The position numbers and the translations under genes were made by a program. A DNA stretch of 28,204 bases from Gallionella sp. (lineage in GTDB: Bacteria > Pseudomonadota > Gammaproteobacteria > Burkholderiales > Gallionellaceae). Positions 18,789 through 26,570 of the stretch are shown here, piece by piece. The stretch spans positions 1-28,204 of the forward strand of contig JAUSMR010000139.1 of assembly GCA_030645955.1 (NCBI GenBank). The letters run 5' to 3'. The notes below the pieces were generated by a model. It was not told where the DNA came from. It saw nothing but the letters and a program-made list of their open reading frames with translations, and searched no databases. How positions within the stretch are numbered: position 1 is the first letter of the stretch; each line of letters starts with the position of its first letter.

Positions 18789-19730
18789 ATGATAGTTTTG
18801 CCAAAATTTGAAGGCGCAAGGATATTGGTGGTCGGTGATGTAATGCTGGACCGCTACTGGTTCGGCGATGTCAATCGTATCTCGCCGGAGGCTCCCGTTC
18901 CTGTGCTCAAGATCGAACGTGTCGAGGAACGTCCCGGCGGGGCAGCCAACGTGGCGCGCAACATTGCGTCGCTCGGCGCGCAGGCAACCTTGTTGTCCGT
19001 CGTCGGTGATGACGAAGCGGGTGCGTGTCTGGAGAGATTGCTCAATCAACATGTTAATCTCAACGCGCTGTTGCATCGTGACAACAGCATTTCAACGATC
19101 ATCAAGCTGCGCGCCATTGCGCGTCATCAGCAGTTGTTGCGCATTGATTTTGAAACGCCGCCCAGCCACGAAGTGTTGCATGCCGCGCTGGCAGATTTTC
19201 GTTCGCAGCTGCCGTTGGCCGACGTGGTGGTTTTGTCTGATTATGGCAAGGGCGGGTTGGCACATATTGCCGAAATGCTTAGACTGGCGCGCGAAGCAGG
19301 CACGCCGGTGTTGGTTGACCCCAAAGGGGAAGATTACCAGCGCTATCGCGGTGCAACGCTGCTCACGCCGAATCGCAGCGAGTTTCGCGAAGTGGCAGGC
19401 AGTTGGAAGACCGAGGCAGAACTTAACGCGAAAGCGGAAAAATTGCGCGCCGAATTACAACTCGATGCGCTGCTGGTCACACGCAGCGAGGAAGGCATGA
19501 GCCTGTATCGCGCCAATGAAGTGCTGCACGAGCCGACGCAGACGCGCGAAGTGTTCGATGTCAGCGGTGCGGGCGATACCGTGATCGCCACGCTGGCGGT
19601 GATGCTGGCGAGCGGTGCAGACATGCACGATGCCATGCGCATCGCCAACCGTGCGGCGGGTATCGTGGTGGGCAAGCTGGGGACGGCGGTGGTGTCGCGC
19701 GAAGAGATCATTCAGGATATGGAACGTTAG
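18789..19730 (+). CDS. hldA: D-beta-D-heptose 7-phosphate kinase (HldA/RfaE domain I)
   Basis: This 313-residue PfkB-family kinase makes D-glycero-beta-D-manno-heptose 1,7-bisphosphate for the LPS inner core. It has PGGAANVARNIASLGA (49-64), DPKGEDYQRYRGATLLTPN, and the catalytic DVSGAGDTVIATLA (257-270, base D263). The adenylyltransferase half found in E. coli HldE is absent, so the nucleotidyl step must come from a separate gene, as is usual in betaproteobacteria. GGAGGG lies about 8 bases before ATG 18789. It is 48 bp after pyrF and is followed by hldD, with a palindromic repeat between. Confidence 0.95.
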   Translation: MIVLPKFEGARILVVGDVMLDRYWFGDVNRISPEAPVPVLKIERVEERPGGAANVARNIASLGAQATLLSVVGDDEAGACLERLLNQHVNLNALLHRDNSISTIIKLRAIARHQQLLRIDFETPPSHEVLHAALADFRSQLPLADVVVLSDYGKGGLAHIAEMLRLAREAGTPVLVDPKGEDYQRYRGATLLTPNRSEFREVAGSWKTEAELNAKAEKLRAELQLDALLVTRSEEGMSLYRANEVLHEPTQTREVFDVSGAGDTVIATLAVMLASGADMHDAMRIANRAAGIVVGKLGTAVVSREEIIQDMER

Positions 19731-19808
19731 GATCGAGGAGTGCGGATTGAGGATTGAGGAAAACCGGTTACTGGTTTTAGCTCAATCCTCAATCCTCAAT
19801 CCACGATC
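19731..19808. repeat. Hairpin repeat built from TCAATCC heptads between hldA and hldD
   Basis: Two GGATTGA units (19744-19757) face three TCAATCC units (19782-19802), giving a 15-bp helix; AAAACC (19760-19765) and GGTTTT (19773-19778) extend it inward, and GGATCG/CGATCC lie at the outer ends. The hairpin starts right after the hldA stop and stops before the hldD ribosome-binding site (AAAGGAG). The same heptads occur inside aroA at 13509-13529. Confidence 0.75.
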
Positions 19809-19825
19809 CTGTTAAAGGAGAAATC

Positions 19826-20824
19826 ATGTACTACATCGTCACCGGCGCAGCCGGATTTATCGGTTCAAACCTGGTCAAGGCACTAAATGAGCGCGGCGAA
19901 CACAACATCATCGCGGTGGACAATCTCAAGCATGCCGAGAAGTTCAAGAATCTGGCCGATTGCGAAATCGCCGACTACCTCGACAAGGAAGACTTTCTGG
20001 AGAAATTGCAGGAAGGTTTTTTCGACGGCCTGGTCAGAGCGGTACTGCATCAGGGCGCATGTTCCGACACTATGGAAACGGATGGTCGCTACATGATGGA
20101 CAACAACTACCAGTACACGCTTGAGTTGCTGAACTACTGCCAGAACGAAGAGGTGCCGTTCCTGTATGCCTCGTCCGCCTCGGTGTATGGCGGCGGCAGC
20201 GTGTTCAGGGAAAGCCGCGAATGCGAAGCCCCGCTGAATGTGTACGCCTATTCCAAGTTCCTGTTCGACCAGATCGTGCGCCGCCGCTGGCACAAGCGCA
20301 ATGCGCAAATCGTCGGCCTCCGTTACTTCAACGTGTACGGTCCGCGCGAACAACACAAGGGACGCATGGCCTCGGTTGCCTATCACTTCTTCAACCAGTA
20401 TCGCGCCGAGGGAAAAGTGAAGCTGTTTGAAGGCTGCGACGGCTACGCCAACGGCGGGCAACTGCGCGACTTCGTCTCGATAGAAGACGTAGTCAAGGTG
20501 AACATGTATTTCCTCGACAACCCGCACAAATCCGGCATCTTCAATCTCGGCACCGGGCAGGCGCAGAGTTTCAACGACGTGGCGGCGGCGGCCATCAACA
20601 CGTTGCGCAACGCGGAGGGAAAGCCATCATTGGGACTTGCTGAGCTGCAGCAACAAGGACTGGTCAGCTACATCCCGTTCCCCGAACAACTGCGCGGCAA
20701 ATACCAGAGCTATACCCAGGCCGACATCAGCGCGTTACGCAACAGCGGTTATGTCGAACCGTTCCTGAATGTCGAGCAAGGCGTGGCGAAGTATGTGAAT
20801 TATTTGTCAAGCGCGTCAACTTAG
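19826..20824 (+). CDS. hldD: ADP-L-glycero-D-manno-heptose 6-epimerase
   Basis: This 332-residue short-chain dehydrogenase/reductase inverts C6 of ADP-heptose, the last step of heptose precursor synthesis for the LPS core. The N-terminal NADP-binding [10 protein letters not shown] (6-15), S116 in YASSAS and Y140-x3-K144 (catalytic YAYSK) match the E. coli residue numbers. [17 protein letters not shown] substrate segments are also present. AAAGGAG lies 6 bases before the ATG. It continues the hldA pathway. No defects. Confidence 0.98.
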   Translation: MYYIVTGAAGFIGSNLVKALNERGEHNIIAVDNLKHAEKFKNLADCEIADYLDKEDFLEKLQEGFFDGLVRAVLHQGACSDTMETDGRYMMDNNYQYTLELLNYCQNEEVPFLYASSASVYGGGSVFRESRECEAPLNVYAYSKFLFDQIVRRRWHKRNAQIVGLRYFNVYGPREQHKGRMASVAYHFFNQYRAEGKVKLFEGCDGYANGGQLRDFVSIEDVVKVNMYFLDNPHKSGIFNLGTGQAQSFNDVAAAAINTLRNAEGKPSLGLAELQQQGLVSYIPFPEQLRGKYQSYTQADISALRNSGYVEPFLNVEQGVAKYVNYLSSAST

Positions 20825-20885
20825 ACTGTCATCCCTCGTTAACTACCATGCGGCGTGTGCCGTTTATTTTTGAGAAGGAAACACA

Positions 20886-21191
20886 ATGAAAAAACTGCTG
20901 CTGGTATTGATTGCGTTTTTTGTCTTTTCAGGTATGGCGATGGCCGCAGTTAACCTGAATTCAGCCAGCAAGGCAGAACTGGAAGCCGTGAAGGGCATCG
21001 GCCCGCACAAGGCCGAAGCGATTCTCGAATACCGCAAAAGGAATGGCCCGTTCAAGACAGTGGATGACCTGAAAAAAGTCAGCGGTTTCGGCGACAAGTC
21101 GGTGGCAAACATGCGCTCCGAATTGACCGTGGACGCCGCCGCACCCGCCAAAGCGGATGTCAGGAAAGAAGATAAACCAGTCAAGAAATAA
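20886..21191 (+). CDS. comEA: ComEA-like helix-hairpin-helix DNA-binding protein
   Basis: This 101-residue protein has a signal peptide (residues 1-20, cleavage near AMA-AV), then a tandem helix-hairpin-helix domain: VNLNSASKAELEAVKGIGPHKAEAI and GPFKTVDDLKKVSGFGDKS. A lysine/alanine-rich tail ends it. ComEA proteins bind incoming DNA in the periplasm during natural transformation. Small solo versions are common in betaproteobacteria and are not proof of competence. GAAGGA precedes the ATG. A terminator follows, so it is likely a single-gene unit. Confidence 0.9.
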   Translation: MKKLLLVLIAFFVFSGMAMAAVNLNSASKAELEAVKGIGPHKAEAILEYRKRNGPFKTVDDLKKVSGFGDKSVANMRSELTVDAAAPAKADVRKEDKPVKK

Positions 21192-21224
21192 TCCGGCGTA
21201 TCCCCAGTTTTTTTGGCAGGCCCG

Positions 21225-21250
21225 CCCCGCGCAAGTCCGGCGGGGTTTTT
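21225..21250 (+). terminator. Intrinsic terminator after comEA
   Basis: CCCCGC (21225-21230) pairs with GCGGGG (21240-21245), followed by TTTTT. An overlapping CCCGCC/GGCGGG pairing is also possible. It ends about 60 bp after the comEA stop. Confidence 0.8.
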
Positions 21251-21458
21251 ATTTCCATACATGAGGCGGTAAGCGGCCCGGAGCTGAGGTGAAACAAAAA
21301 TGACTTCAATATAGCGCACAGATTCGTCTCTTCGGGCGAGCCAACCACAACTCGAATATCGATCTGTTTGGCAACGTGCATATCTCGCAGCAATCGCCAT
21401 GCAGTTTTGCGCCACCCCAGTTATCATGGCGCCATTCGGTAACCATGGAGGCATGGTG

Positions 21459-22346
21459 ATGTACTCATCCATAGAAGATTTCGTCGGTAATACTCCATTA
21501 GTCAGGCTCAAACGCATTCCGGGCGATACCGGTAATGTGCTGCTGGCCAAGCTGGAAGGCAATAACCCTGCCGGTTCGGTGAAAGACCGGCCGGCGCTAT
21601 TCATGATCGTGCGTGCCGAGCAGCGCGGCGAAATCAAGCGGGGCGATACGCTGATCGAGGCAACCAGCGGCAACACCGGCATCGCGCTGGCGATGGCGGC
21701 GGCGGTGCGCGGTTACAAAATGATTCTGGTGATGCCGGAAAATCAGAGTGTGGAGCGTTGCCAGACCATGCGTGCGTTTGGTGCGGAACTGGTGCTGACT
21801 GCGAAAGAGGGCAGCATGGAGCTGGCGCGTGACACGGCGGAAAAACTGCGCGCCGAGGGCAAGGGCATCATCCTTGACCAATTCGCCAATCCCGATAATC
21901 CGCTGTCACATTACGAGGGCACTGCACCGGAGATATGGCGCGACACAGAGGGCAAGCTCACACACTTCATCAGCAGCATGGGTACCACCGGCACCATCAT
22001 GGGCTGCTCACGGTTCTTCAAGGAACAGAATCCAGACATCCAAATCATAGGCGTGCAGCCGGAAGAGGGCGCGCAGATTCCCGGAATTCGCAAATGGCAG
22101 CAAGCCTATTTGCCAAAAATCTATAACGGTAAAAATGTGGACAGGCTGGAATATGTGAATCAACCGGATGCGGAGGAAATGACGCGCCGTCTTGCGCGCG
22201 AGGAGGGGATCTTCTGCGGGATTTCTTCAGGCGGCGCGCTGTGTGTCGCGTTGCGGATTTCGCAGCAAGTCGAGAATGCGGTCATTGCGTTCATCGTCTG
22301 TGATCGCGGTGACCGCTATCTTTCGACGGGTGTGTTTCCCGGCTAA
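21459..22346 (+). CDS. cysM: Cysteine synthase B (O-acetylserine sulfhydrylase)
   Basis: This 295-residue PLP enzyme makes cysteine from O-acetylserine and sulfide or thiosulfate. The N-terminus MYSSIEDFVGNTPLVRL is typical of CysM. K42 in NNPAGSVKDRP is the PLP lysine, ATSGNTGIALA binds substrate and phosphate, and SSMGTTGTIMG plus ISSGGAL complete the PLP pocket. I chose ATG 21459, 7 bases after GGAGG (21447-21451); an upstream frame adds 20 unrelated residues. Its stop overlaps the stop of the convergent amiC by 4 bases. The NKG-type insert of CysK is lacking. Confidence 0.95.
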   Translation: MYSSIEDFVGNTPLVRLKRIPGDTGNVLLAKLEGNNPAGSVKDRPALFMIVRAEQRGEIKRGDTLIEATSGNTGIALAMAAAVRGYKMILVMPENQSVERCQTMRAFGAELVLTAKEGSMELARDTAEKLRAEGKGIILDQFANPDNPLSHYEGTAPEIWRDTEGKLTHFISSMGTTGTIMGCSRFFKEQNPDIQIIGVQPEEGAQIPGIRKWQQAYLPKIYNGKNVDRLEYVNQPDAEEMTRRLAREEGIFCGISSGGALCVALRISQQVENAVIAFIVCDRGDRYLSTGVFPG

Positions 22347-23653
22347 TCAGCCTGCGCAAATTTTTGCCTGGACAGTGCCGGATTCTGCGCGAAGTAGCGT
22401 TTGACGCCGACCAGAATCGCATTGGCGAGTTTCATCTGGTAGTTCTTGTTGTTCAGGCGGCGCTCTTCGCTGGGGTTGCTGATGAAAGCGGTTTCGATCA
22501 GGATGGACGGGATTTCCGGCGATTTCAGCACGGCAAATCCGGCCTGCTCCACTCGCCCGCGATGCAGGTCGTTGATGTCGCCCAGTTCATTCAGCACATG
22601 CTTGGCAAGTTTCATGCTGTCGTTGATAGTGGCGGTCTGTGACAGGTCAAGCAGGGTGCGTGCCAGGTAGGGATCTTTCACCGCAAGGTTTACGCCGCCG
22701 ATCAAATCAGCTTCGTTTTCTTTCTTCGCCAGCCAGCGTGCAGCAGTGCTGGTTGCGCCGTGTTCGGACAGGGCAAACACCGACGAGCCGCGCGCTTTCG
22801 GCTTGATGAAGGCATCGGCGTGGATGGAGATGAATAAGTCCGCATTCAATTTGCGCGCTTTGGCGACGCGTCCAAGGAGCGGGATAAAATAGTCGCCATC
22901 GCGAATCAGCACACCGCGCATATTCGGTGTCTCATCGATCAATGTTTTCACCTGGTGTGCGATCGCCAGCGTAATGTTTTTCTCGAGAGAGCCATGTCTG
23001 CCGCGTGCGCCGGGGTCTTCGCCGCCATGCCCTGCGTCAATTGCGATGATTAAAGTGCGCGCGCGCAACTCGGGAAAGTTGGGCGCCGTGATCACGGGAG
23101 GCGATGACTTGGCGATGCTTTGGCCTTGGGCCATCAGTGGTGTGTCATCGGCAGGTGTTGGCAGAGCAGTCGCGGCAGGTGCGCTGGCAACTTCCGGAAT
23201 GCGTGCTTCGATCTGTTCTAGCAAAGCCATCAGCGGGTCAATCGGGTGGGCAGGATATACGTCCAGCACCAGACGATAACCGTATTCGCTGACCGGTTTG
23301 AGGACGAACAGCTGCGGTTTGACCTCATTATTCAAGTCCAGTACCAAACGCACTACACCGGGTTTGAAATATCCGACGCGCACACTTTTGATGTAGGGGT
23401 CGACATCGCCAATTTTTTTGGCCAATTCATTAAGCGGGCCGCCGAGTTCCACATTCTCCAAGTCGATTACCAGACGATCCGGATTGCTTATGGTGAACAT
23501 ATTGTGGCGGATGGATTTTTTGGATTCGATCGTCAGGCGCGTGTAATCCTGCGCCGGCCAGACGCGAGTAGAGTTGATGGCGATGGCGGCGTGTGCATGT
23601 GGAAACCACAGCAGGAGCAAGAGTGCAAAAAATTTTACAGCTGCTCTAAGCAT
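22343..23653 (-). CDS. amiC: N-acetylmuramoyl-L-alanine amidase (AmiC type)
   Basis: This 436-residue exported enzyme cleaves the peptide from peptidoglycan during daughter-cell separation. It has a signal peptide (1-22, ending AHA), an AMIN domain (about 25-130), a Pro/Ala linker (150-195) and an Amidase_3 domain (200-425). Zinc ligands are visible as H209 (DAGHGGEDPG), E224 and H278 (SIHADAF), and the catalytic glutamate as E387 (LIETAFISN). It overlaps tsaE by 19 bases upstream and is probably cotranscribed, as is common in proteobacteria. The 3' end overlaps cysM. Activation by an EnvC/NlpD factor is expected from the family. Confidence 0.95.
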   Translation of the reverse strand: MLRAAVKFFALLLLLWFPHAHAAIAINSTRVWPAQDYTRLTIESKKSIRHNMFTISNPDRLVIDLENVELGGPLNELAKKIGDVDPYIKSVRVGYFKPGVVRLVLDLNNEVKPQLFVLKPVSEYGYRLVLDVYPAHPIDPLMALLEQIEARIPEVASAPAATALPTPADDTPLMAQGQSIAKSSPPVITAPNFPELRARTLIIAIDAGHGGEDPGARGRHGSLEKNITLAIAHQVKTLIDETPNMRGVLIRDGDYFIPLLGRVAKARKLNADLFISIHADAFIKPKARGSSVFALSEHGATSTAARWLAKKENEADLIGGVNLAVKDPYLARTLLDLSQTATINDSMKLAKHVLNELGDINDLHRGRVEQAGFAVLKSPEIPSILIETAFISNPSEERRLNNKNYQMKLANAILVGVKRYFAQNPALSRQKFAQAD

Positions 23654-24159
23654 TGCCTACCCATTTCCGTATTGGCATGAATTTTCAACTTGCGGCCTCG
23701 CGTCAGGATTTTGAAGCTGATTTCCACATCGGCTTGCGGAATCAAGCTTAGCGCCTTTTCCGGCCATTCGATGAAAAAGATATTGTGTTGATCAAACTCT
23801 TCGCGGAATCCGGCTGCTTCCCATTCTTCCTCATTGTGAAGACGGTACAGGTCAAAGTGCCGCAAGTCTAACTCAGAGGCATGGTATGGCTCAACCAGCG
23901 TGTAGGTGGGGCTTTTCACACGCCCGGCATAACCCAGCGCATTCAGCACACCGCGCACCAGCGTGGTTTTGCCAGCCCCCAGATCGCCATGCAGATAAAT
24001 CACCATGCCGGGTTTGAGTCGCGCCGCGAGGCGTTGCGCCAGCGCGATGGTCGCGTTTTCATCCGCGAGGAGGAATGAGAGGTTCGCGCAGCGATCGTTC
24101 GTCCCCTCTCCCGCTTGCGGGGGAGGGTTAGGGTGGGGGGCGGGCATGATGGGTTCCAT
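23635..24159 (-). CDS. tsaE: TsaE, tRNA t6A-modification ATPase, with a repeat-encoded N-terminus
   Basis: TsaE is the ATPase partner of TsaB-TsaD in making t6A37 in tRNAs. Residues 58-66, GDLGAGKTT, are the P-loop; KSPTYTLVEPY and FFIEWPEK are family hallmarks. The protein is 174 residues against about 150. The surplus is at the N-terminus, where residues 7-27 are encoded by a GC-rich palindromic repeat (24082-24144). No ATG, GTG or TTG lies between the repeat and the conserved LSFLLADENATIALAQRL, so translation must start upstream at 24159 or 24147 and read through it. It precedes amiC. queG is divergent. Confidence 0.93.
   Translation of the reverse strand: MEPIMPAPHPNPPPQAGEGTNDRCANLSFLLADENATIALAQRLAARLKPGMVIYLHGDLGAGKTTLVRGVLNALGYAGRVKSPTYTLVEPYHASELDLRHFDLYRLHNEEEWEAAGFREEFDQHNIFFIEWPEKALSLIPQADVEISFKILTRGRKLKIHANTEMGRQCLEQL
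24082..24144. repeat. GC-rich palindromic repeat with conserved tail, in the 5' end of tsaE
   Basis: On the minus strand this reads CCCTCCCCCGCAAGCGGGAG, then AGGGGACGAACGA and TCGCTGCGCGAA. The hairpin CTCCCGCTTGCGGGGGAG is clear. The tail matches copies at 8171 and 9610. It encodes PNPPPQAGEGTNDRCAN of TsaE. Confidence 0.75.
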
Positions 24160-24215
24160 CCTCTGAGTGGTACCTTTAACTATGCCCGCAGGCTGATTCG
24201 GCTATCATCGTGACT

Positions 24216-25328
24216 ATGCAAAATAGAAATCCTGATCTAGGGCCAAACGGAAATCCTCAACAGATAAATTACGTCGCGCTTGCCGCACAGATACGCGCAT
24301 GGGCGCATGAACTCGGTTTCCAGGCAGTGGGTATCAGCGATACCGATCTTGTTGCAGCGGAAAACGGCCTGCAGGAATGGCTCGCACTCGGCCTGCACGG
24401 CGAGATGGATTATATGGCAAAACATGGCACCAAACGCAGCCGCCCGGCGGAGCTGATTCCCGGCACGCTGCGTGTGATTTCGCTGCGCATGAACTGCGCG
24501 CCGCCCGGCGCGCGCGACAGTTGGCAGGTGTTGGCGGAAGGCGAGCGTGCTTTCATTTCGCGCTATGCATTGGGACGCGATTACCACAAGGTTTTGCGCA
24601 GTCGTTTGGCGAAACTGGCGGAAAAAATTCGCGAAGCGGTGGCTGAATTTGGCGGGGCCATTGGATTTGACGGGCGCGTATTTACCGACAGCGCGCCAGT
24701 GCAGGAGGTGGAATTGGCGCGCAAGGCCGGCTTGGGGTGGCGCGGCAAGCATACCCTGCTGCTGTCTCGTGAGCACGGTTCGCGGTTCTTTCTCGGCGAG
24801 ATTTATGTGAACCTGCCGCTGCCGCTCGATGAACCACAGCAAGAACATTGCGGAACCTGCACACGTTGTATCGATATTTGCCCAACCAAAGCCATCATCG
24901 CGCCGTATCGCGTCGATGCGCGCCGCTGCATTTCCTATCTGACCATCGAACTAAAGGGCAGCATCCCGGTAGAGCTGCGCCCACTGATCGGCAACCGCAT
25001 CTACGGCTGCGATGATTGCCAGTTGGTGTGCCCGTGGAACAGCTTTGCGCAGCCCAGCGCCGAACCGGATTTTGCGGTGCGGCATGGGCTGGACGATGTG
25101 TCGCTGGTGGAGTTGTTCGCGTGGGATGAGGCAGAATTCAATAGTAAGCTGGCAGGCAGCGCGATCTATCGCATCGGTCACGAACAATGGCTGCGCAATA
25201 TTGCCGTGGCTTTGGGCAATGCGCCTAAGAGCGAGGCTGTGATTGATGCTTTGAAATCGCGTGTTGAATATCCGTCTGGGTTAGTGCGTGATCATGTTGT
25301 ATGGGCGTTGACGCGGCATGCTGACTAA
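24216..25328 (+). CDS. queG: Epoxyqueuosine reductase QueG
   Basis: This enzyme reduces epoxyqueuosine to queuosine in tRNA anticodons, using cobalamin and two [4Fe-4S] clusters. From ATG 24216 it has 370 residues; a GTG at 24210 would add two. The cobalamin-domain motif FTDSAPVQEVELARKAGLG holds the catalytic D158. Cluster ligands are C212, C215, C218, C222 and C238, C265, C268, C272 (CGTCTRCIDICP, CDDCQLVCPWN). A C-terminal HEAT-like end (VRDHVVWAL) is present. It is divergent from tsaE, another tRNA-modification gene, as in many proteobacteria. Confidence 0.97.
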   Translation: MQNRNPDLGPNGNPQQINYVALAAQIRAWAHELGFQAVGISDTDLVAAENGLQEWLALGLHGEMDYMAKHGTKRSRPAELIPGTLRVISLRMNCAPPGARDSWQVLAEGERAFISRYALGRDYHKVLRSRLAKLAEKIREAVAEFGGAIGFDGRVFTDSAPVQEVELARKAGLGWRGKHTLLLSREHGSRFFLGEIYVNLPLPLDEPQQEHCGTCTRCIDICPTKAIIAPYRVDARRCISYLTIELKGSIPVELRPLIGNRIYGCDDCQLVCPWNSFAQPSAEPDFAVRHGLDDVSLVELFAWDEAEFNSKLAGSAIYRIGHEQWLRNIAVALGNAPKSEAVIDALKSRVEYPSGLVRDHVVWALTRHAD

Positions 25329-25342
25329 CTCTTCGTCCGCCT

Positions 25343-25377
25343 GCGGGAGGGCGGTTTAATAAATAAACCGCTCCCGC
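25343..25377. other. Hairpin between convergent queG and methyltransferase genes
   Basis: GCGGGAG (25343) pairs with CTCCCGC (25371-25377), and CGGTTTA (25352) with TAAACCG (25364-25370), leaving a GG bulge. It includes the stop codon of the minus-strand gene. No T-run follows on either strand, so termination here is uncertain. Confidence 0.5.
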
Positions 25378-26177
25378 AATTCTTCCAGATTCAACTCGCG
25401 CAATATCTGCCCCAGCCTTTCCTGTGCATTTTTTCTCGGTACGCCCTTGCGGCTGGCAATAATCAGCTCATTCTTCATCGAATGTTCCCATCCGACCAGT
25501 TCTGTGACGGTCACTTGATAGCCGTGCGATTCCAGCAGCAGGCAGCGCAGCACGTTGGTAAGGTGGCTGCCGAATTCACGGGTGTGGATTGGATGCCGCC
25601 AGATTTCCGAGAGCGGCGTTTTGCCGAATGACTGATTCTTGTGCTTGTTCAAGATGGTCGCGACCTCGGCTTGGCAGCACGGAGCCAGCACGATGAATTT
25701 AGCCTGCTTGTGCAGTGCGAATTTGATCGCGTCGTCGGTGGCGGTGTTGCAGGCGTGCAGCGCGGTAACGACATCGACTTGTCCGGGCAGTTGCGGCGAG
25801 TGGATGGATTCTTCCACCGACAAATTCAGGAACGACATGCGCGCGAATCCCAGTCTTTCGGCCAGTTCGCGGGATTTGTTGACAAGCGCTTCGCGGGTTT
25901 CGATGCCGTAAATATGACCGGTCTCGCGTGACTTCAGAAATAAATCGTAGAGGATGAAGCCCAGGTAGGACTTGCCCGCGCCATGATCCGCCAGCGTCAG
26001 GTTTTGTCTTTCTGCGAGCACTTCGTCGAGCAATGGCTCGATGAAATGATACAAATGATAAACCTGTTTCAGTTTGCGCCGGCTGTCCTGGTTGAGCTTG
26101 CCGTCACGCGTCAAGATGTGCAGCTCTTTGAGCAGTTCGACGGATTGATTGGGTTTTATTTCGGGAATGAGGTTCAT
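25356..26177 (-). CDS. SAM-dependent methyltransferase (Methyltransf_32-like), substrate unknown
   Basis: From the ATG at 26177 the protein has 273 residues. LADHGAGKSYLGFILYDLF (62-80) is the SAM-binding loop, followed by HIYGIETREALVNKS. ALHACNTATDDAI (139-151) and LAPCCQAE (164-171) are conserved blocks of the methyltransferase group that includes Trm13- and METTL25-type proteins. The substrate cannot be named from this. The start is chosen because upstream residues are unlike the family, though no clear Shine-Dalgarno is visible. It follows the SemiSWEET gene by 14 bp and probably shares its transcript. Confidence 0.85.
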   Translation of the reverse strand: MNLIPEIKPNQSVELLKELHILTRDGKLNQDSRRKLKQVYHLYHFIEPLLDEVLAERQNLTLADHGAGKSYLGFILYDLFLKSRETGHIYGIETREALVNKSRELAERLGFARMSFLNLSVEESIHSPQLPGQVDVVTALHACNTATDDAIKFALHKQAKFIVLAPCCQAEVATILNKHKNQSFGKTPLSEIWRHPIHTREFGSHLTNVLRCLLLESHGYQVTVTELVGWEHSMKNELIIASRKGVPRKNAQERLGQILRELNLEELRERFIY

Positions 26178-26191
26178 AGTGTTGCTGCACT

Positions 26192-26446
26192 CTAGCCGAA
26201 TTTTAATTTCATCACCAGCACCGCGCCCGCCAACAACAGCGTGATGCAGTTGGCGATGATGATAGGCCATGATGCAAGCAGGATGCCGTAGCCTAGCCAC
26301 AGCGCGACTCCGAGTGTGAACAGGGCGTACATGCCCAATGAGATGTCAGCCGTATGGCGTGTATGCCACACTTGCCACGCCTGCGGGATGAAGGCTGTTG
26401 TGGTAAGCGTGGCAGCAGCACTGCCAATATAATCAGTTATGTTCAT
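26192..26446 (-). CDS. SemiSWEET / PQ-loop small sugar transporter
   Basis: This 84-residue inner-membrane protein has three membrane helices and one PQ-loop: TTTAFIPQAWQVWHTRHTADIS near the start, then LFTLGVALWLGYGIL and IIIANCITLLLAGAVLVMKL. The size and motif match bacterial SemiSWEETs, which work as dimers and passively move mono- or disaccharides. Substrate is not predictable. ATG 26446 is preferred over the TTG six bases upstream; neither has a good Shine-Dalgarno. It is cotranscribed with the methyltransferase gene and divergent from the porin. Confidence 0.88.
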   Translation of the reverse strand: MNITDYIGSAAATLTTTAFIPQAWQVWHTRHTADISLGMYALFTLGVALWLGYGILLASWPIIIANCITLLLAGAVLVMKLKFG

Positions 26447-26482
26447 GGTCAATGTCTGTGGTGTATTCGTTGAGATGACAAG

Positions 26483-26511
26483 TTGAGTTGGCGTGCATCA
26501 AAATGCATAAT
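26483..26511 (+). promoter_or_regulatory. Candidate promoter of the OprB-type porin
   Basis: TTGAGT (26483-26488) and CATAAT (26506-26511) are spaced exactly 17 bp, 59 bp before the porin ATG. An inverted repeat TGCAT-CAAA-ATGCA overlaps the spacer and -10 and resembles the half-sites upstream of rlmF, though with a 4-base gap. Confidence 0.5.
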
Positions 26512-26570
26512 GGTAGCGTGTTTTGATCTATGTGATTTTGTTGAATATTTTATTGGGTTGGAGTGTATCT

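Noticed and set aside
18789..19730. A truncated HldE missing its adenylyltransferase half
   Set aside because: Betaproteobacteria usually encode the two halves as separate genes, and the 313-residue kinase is complete.
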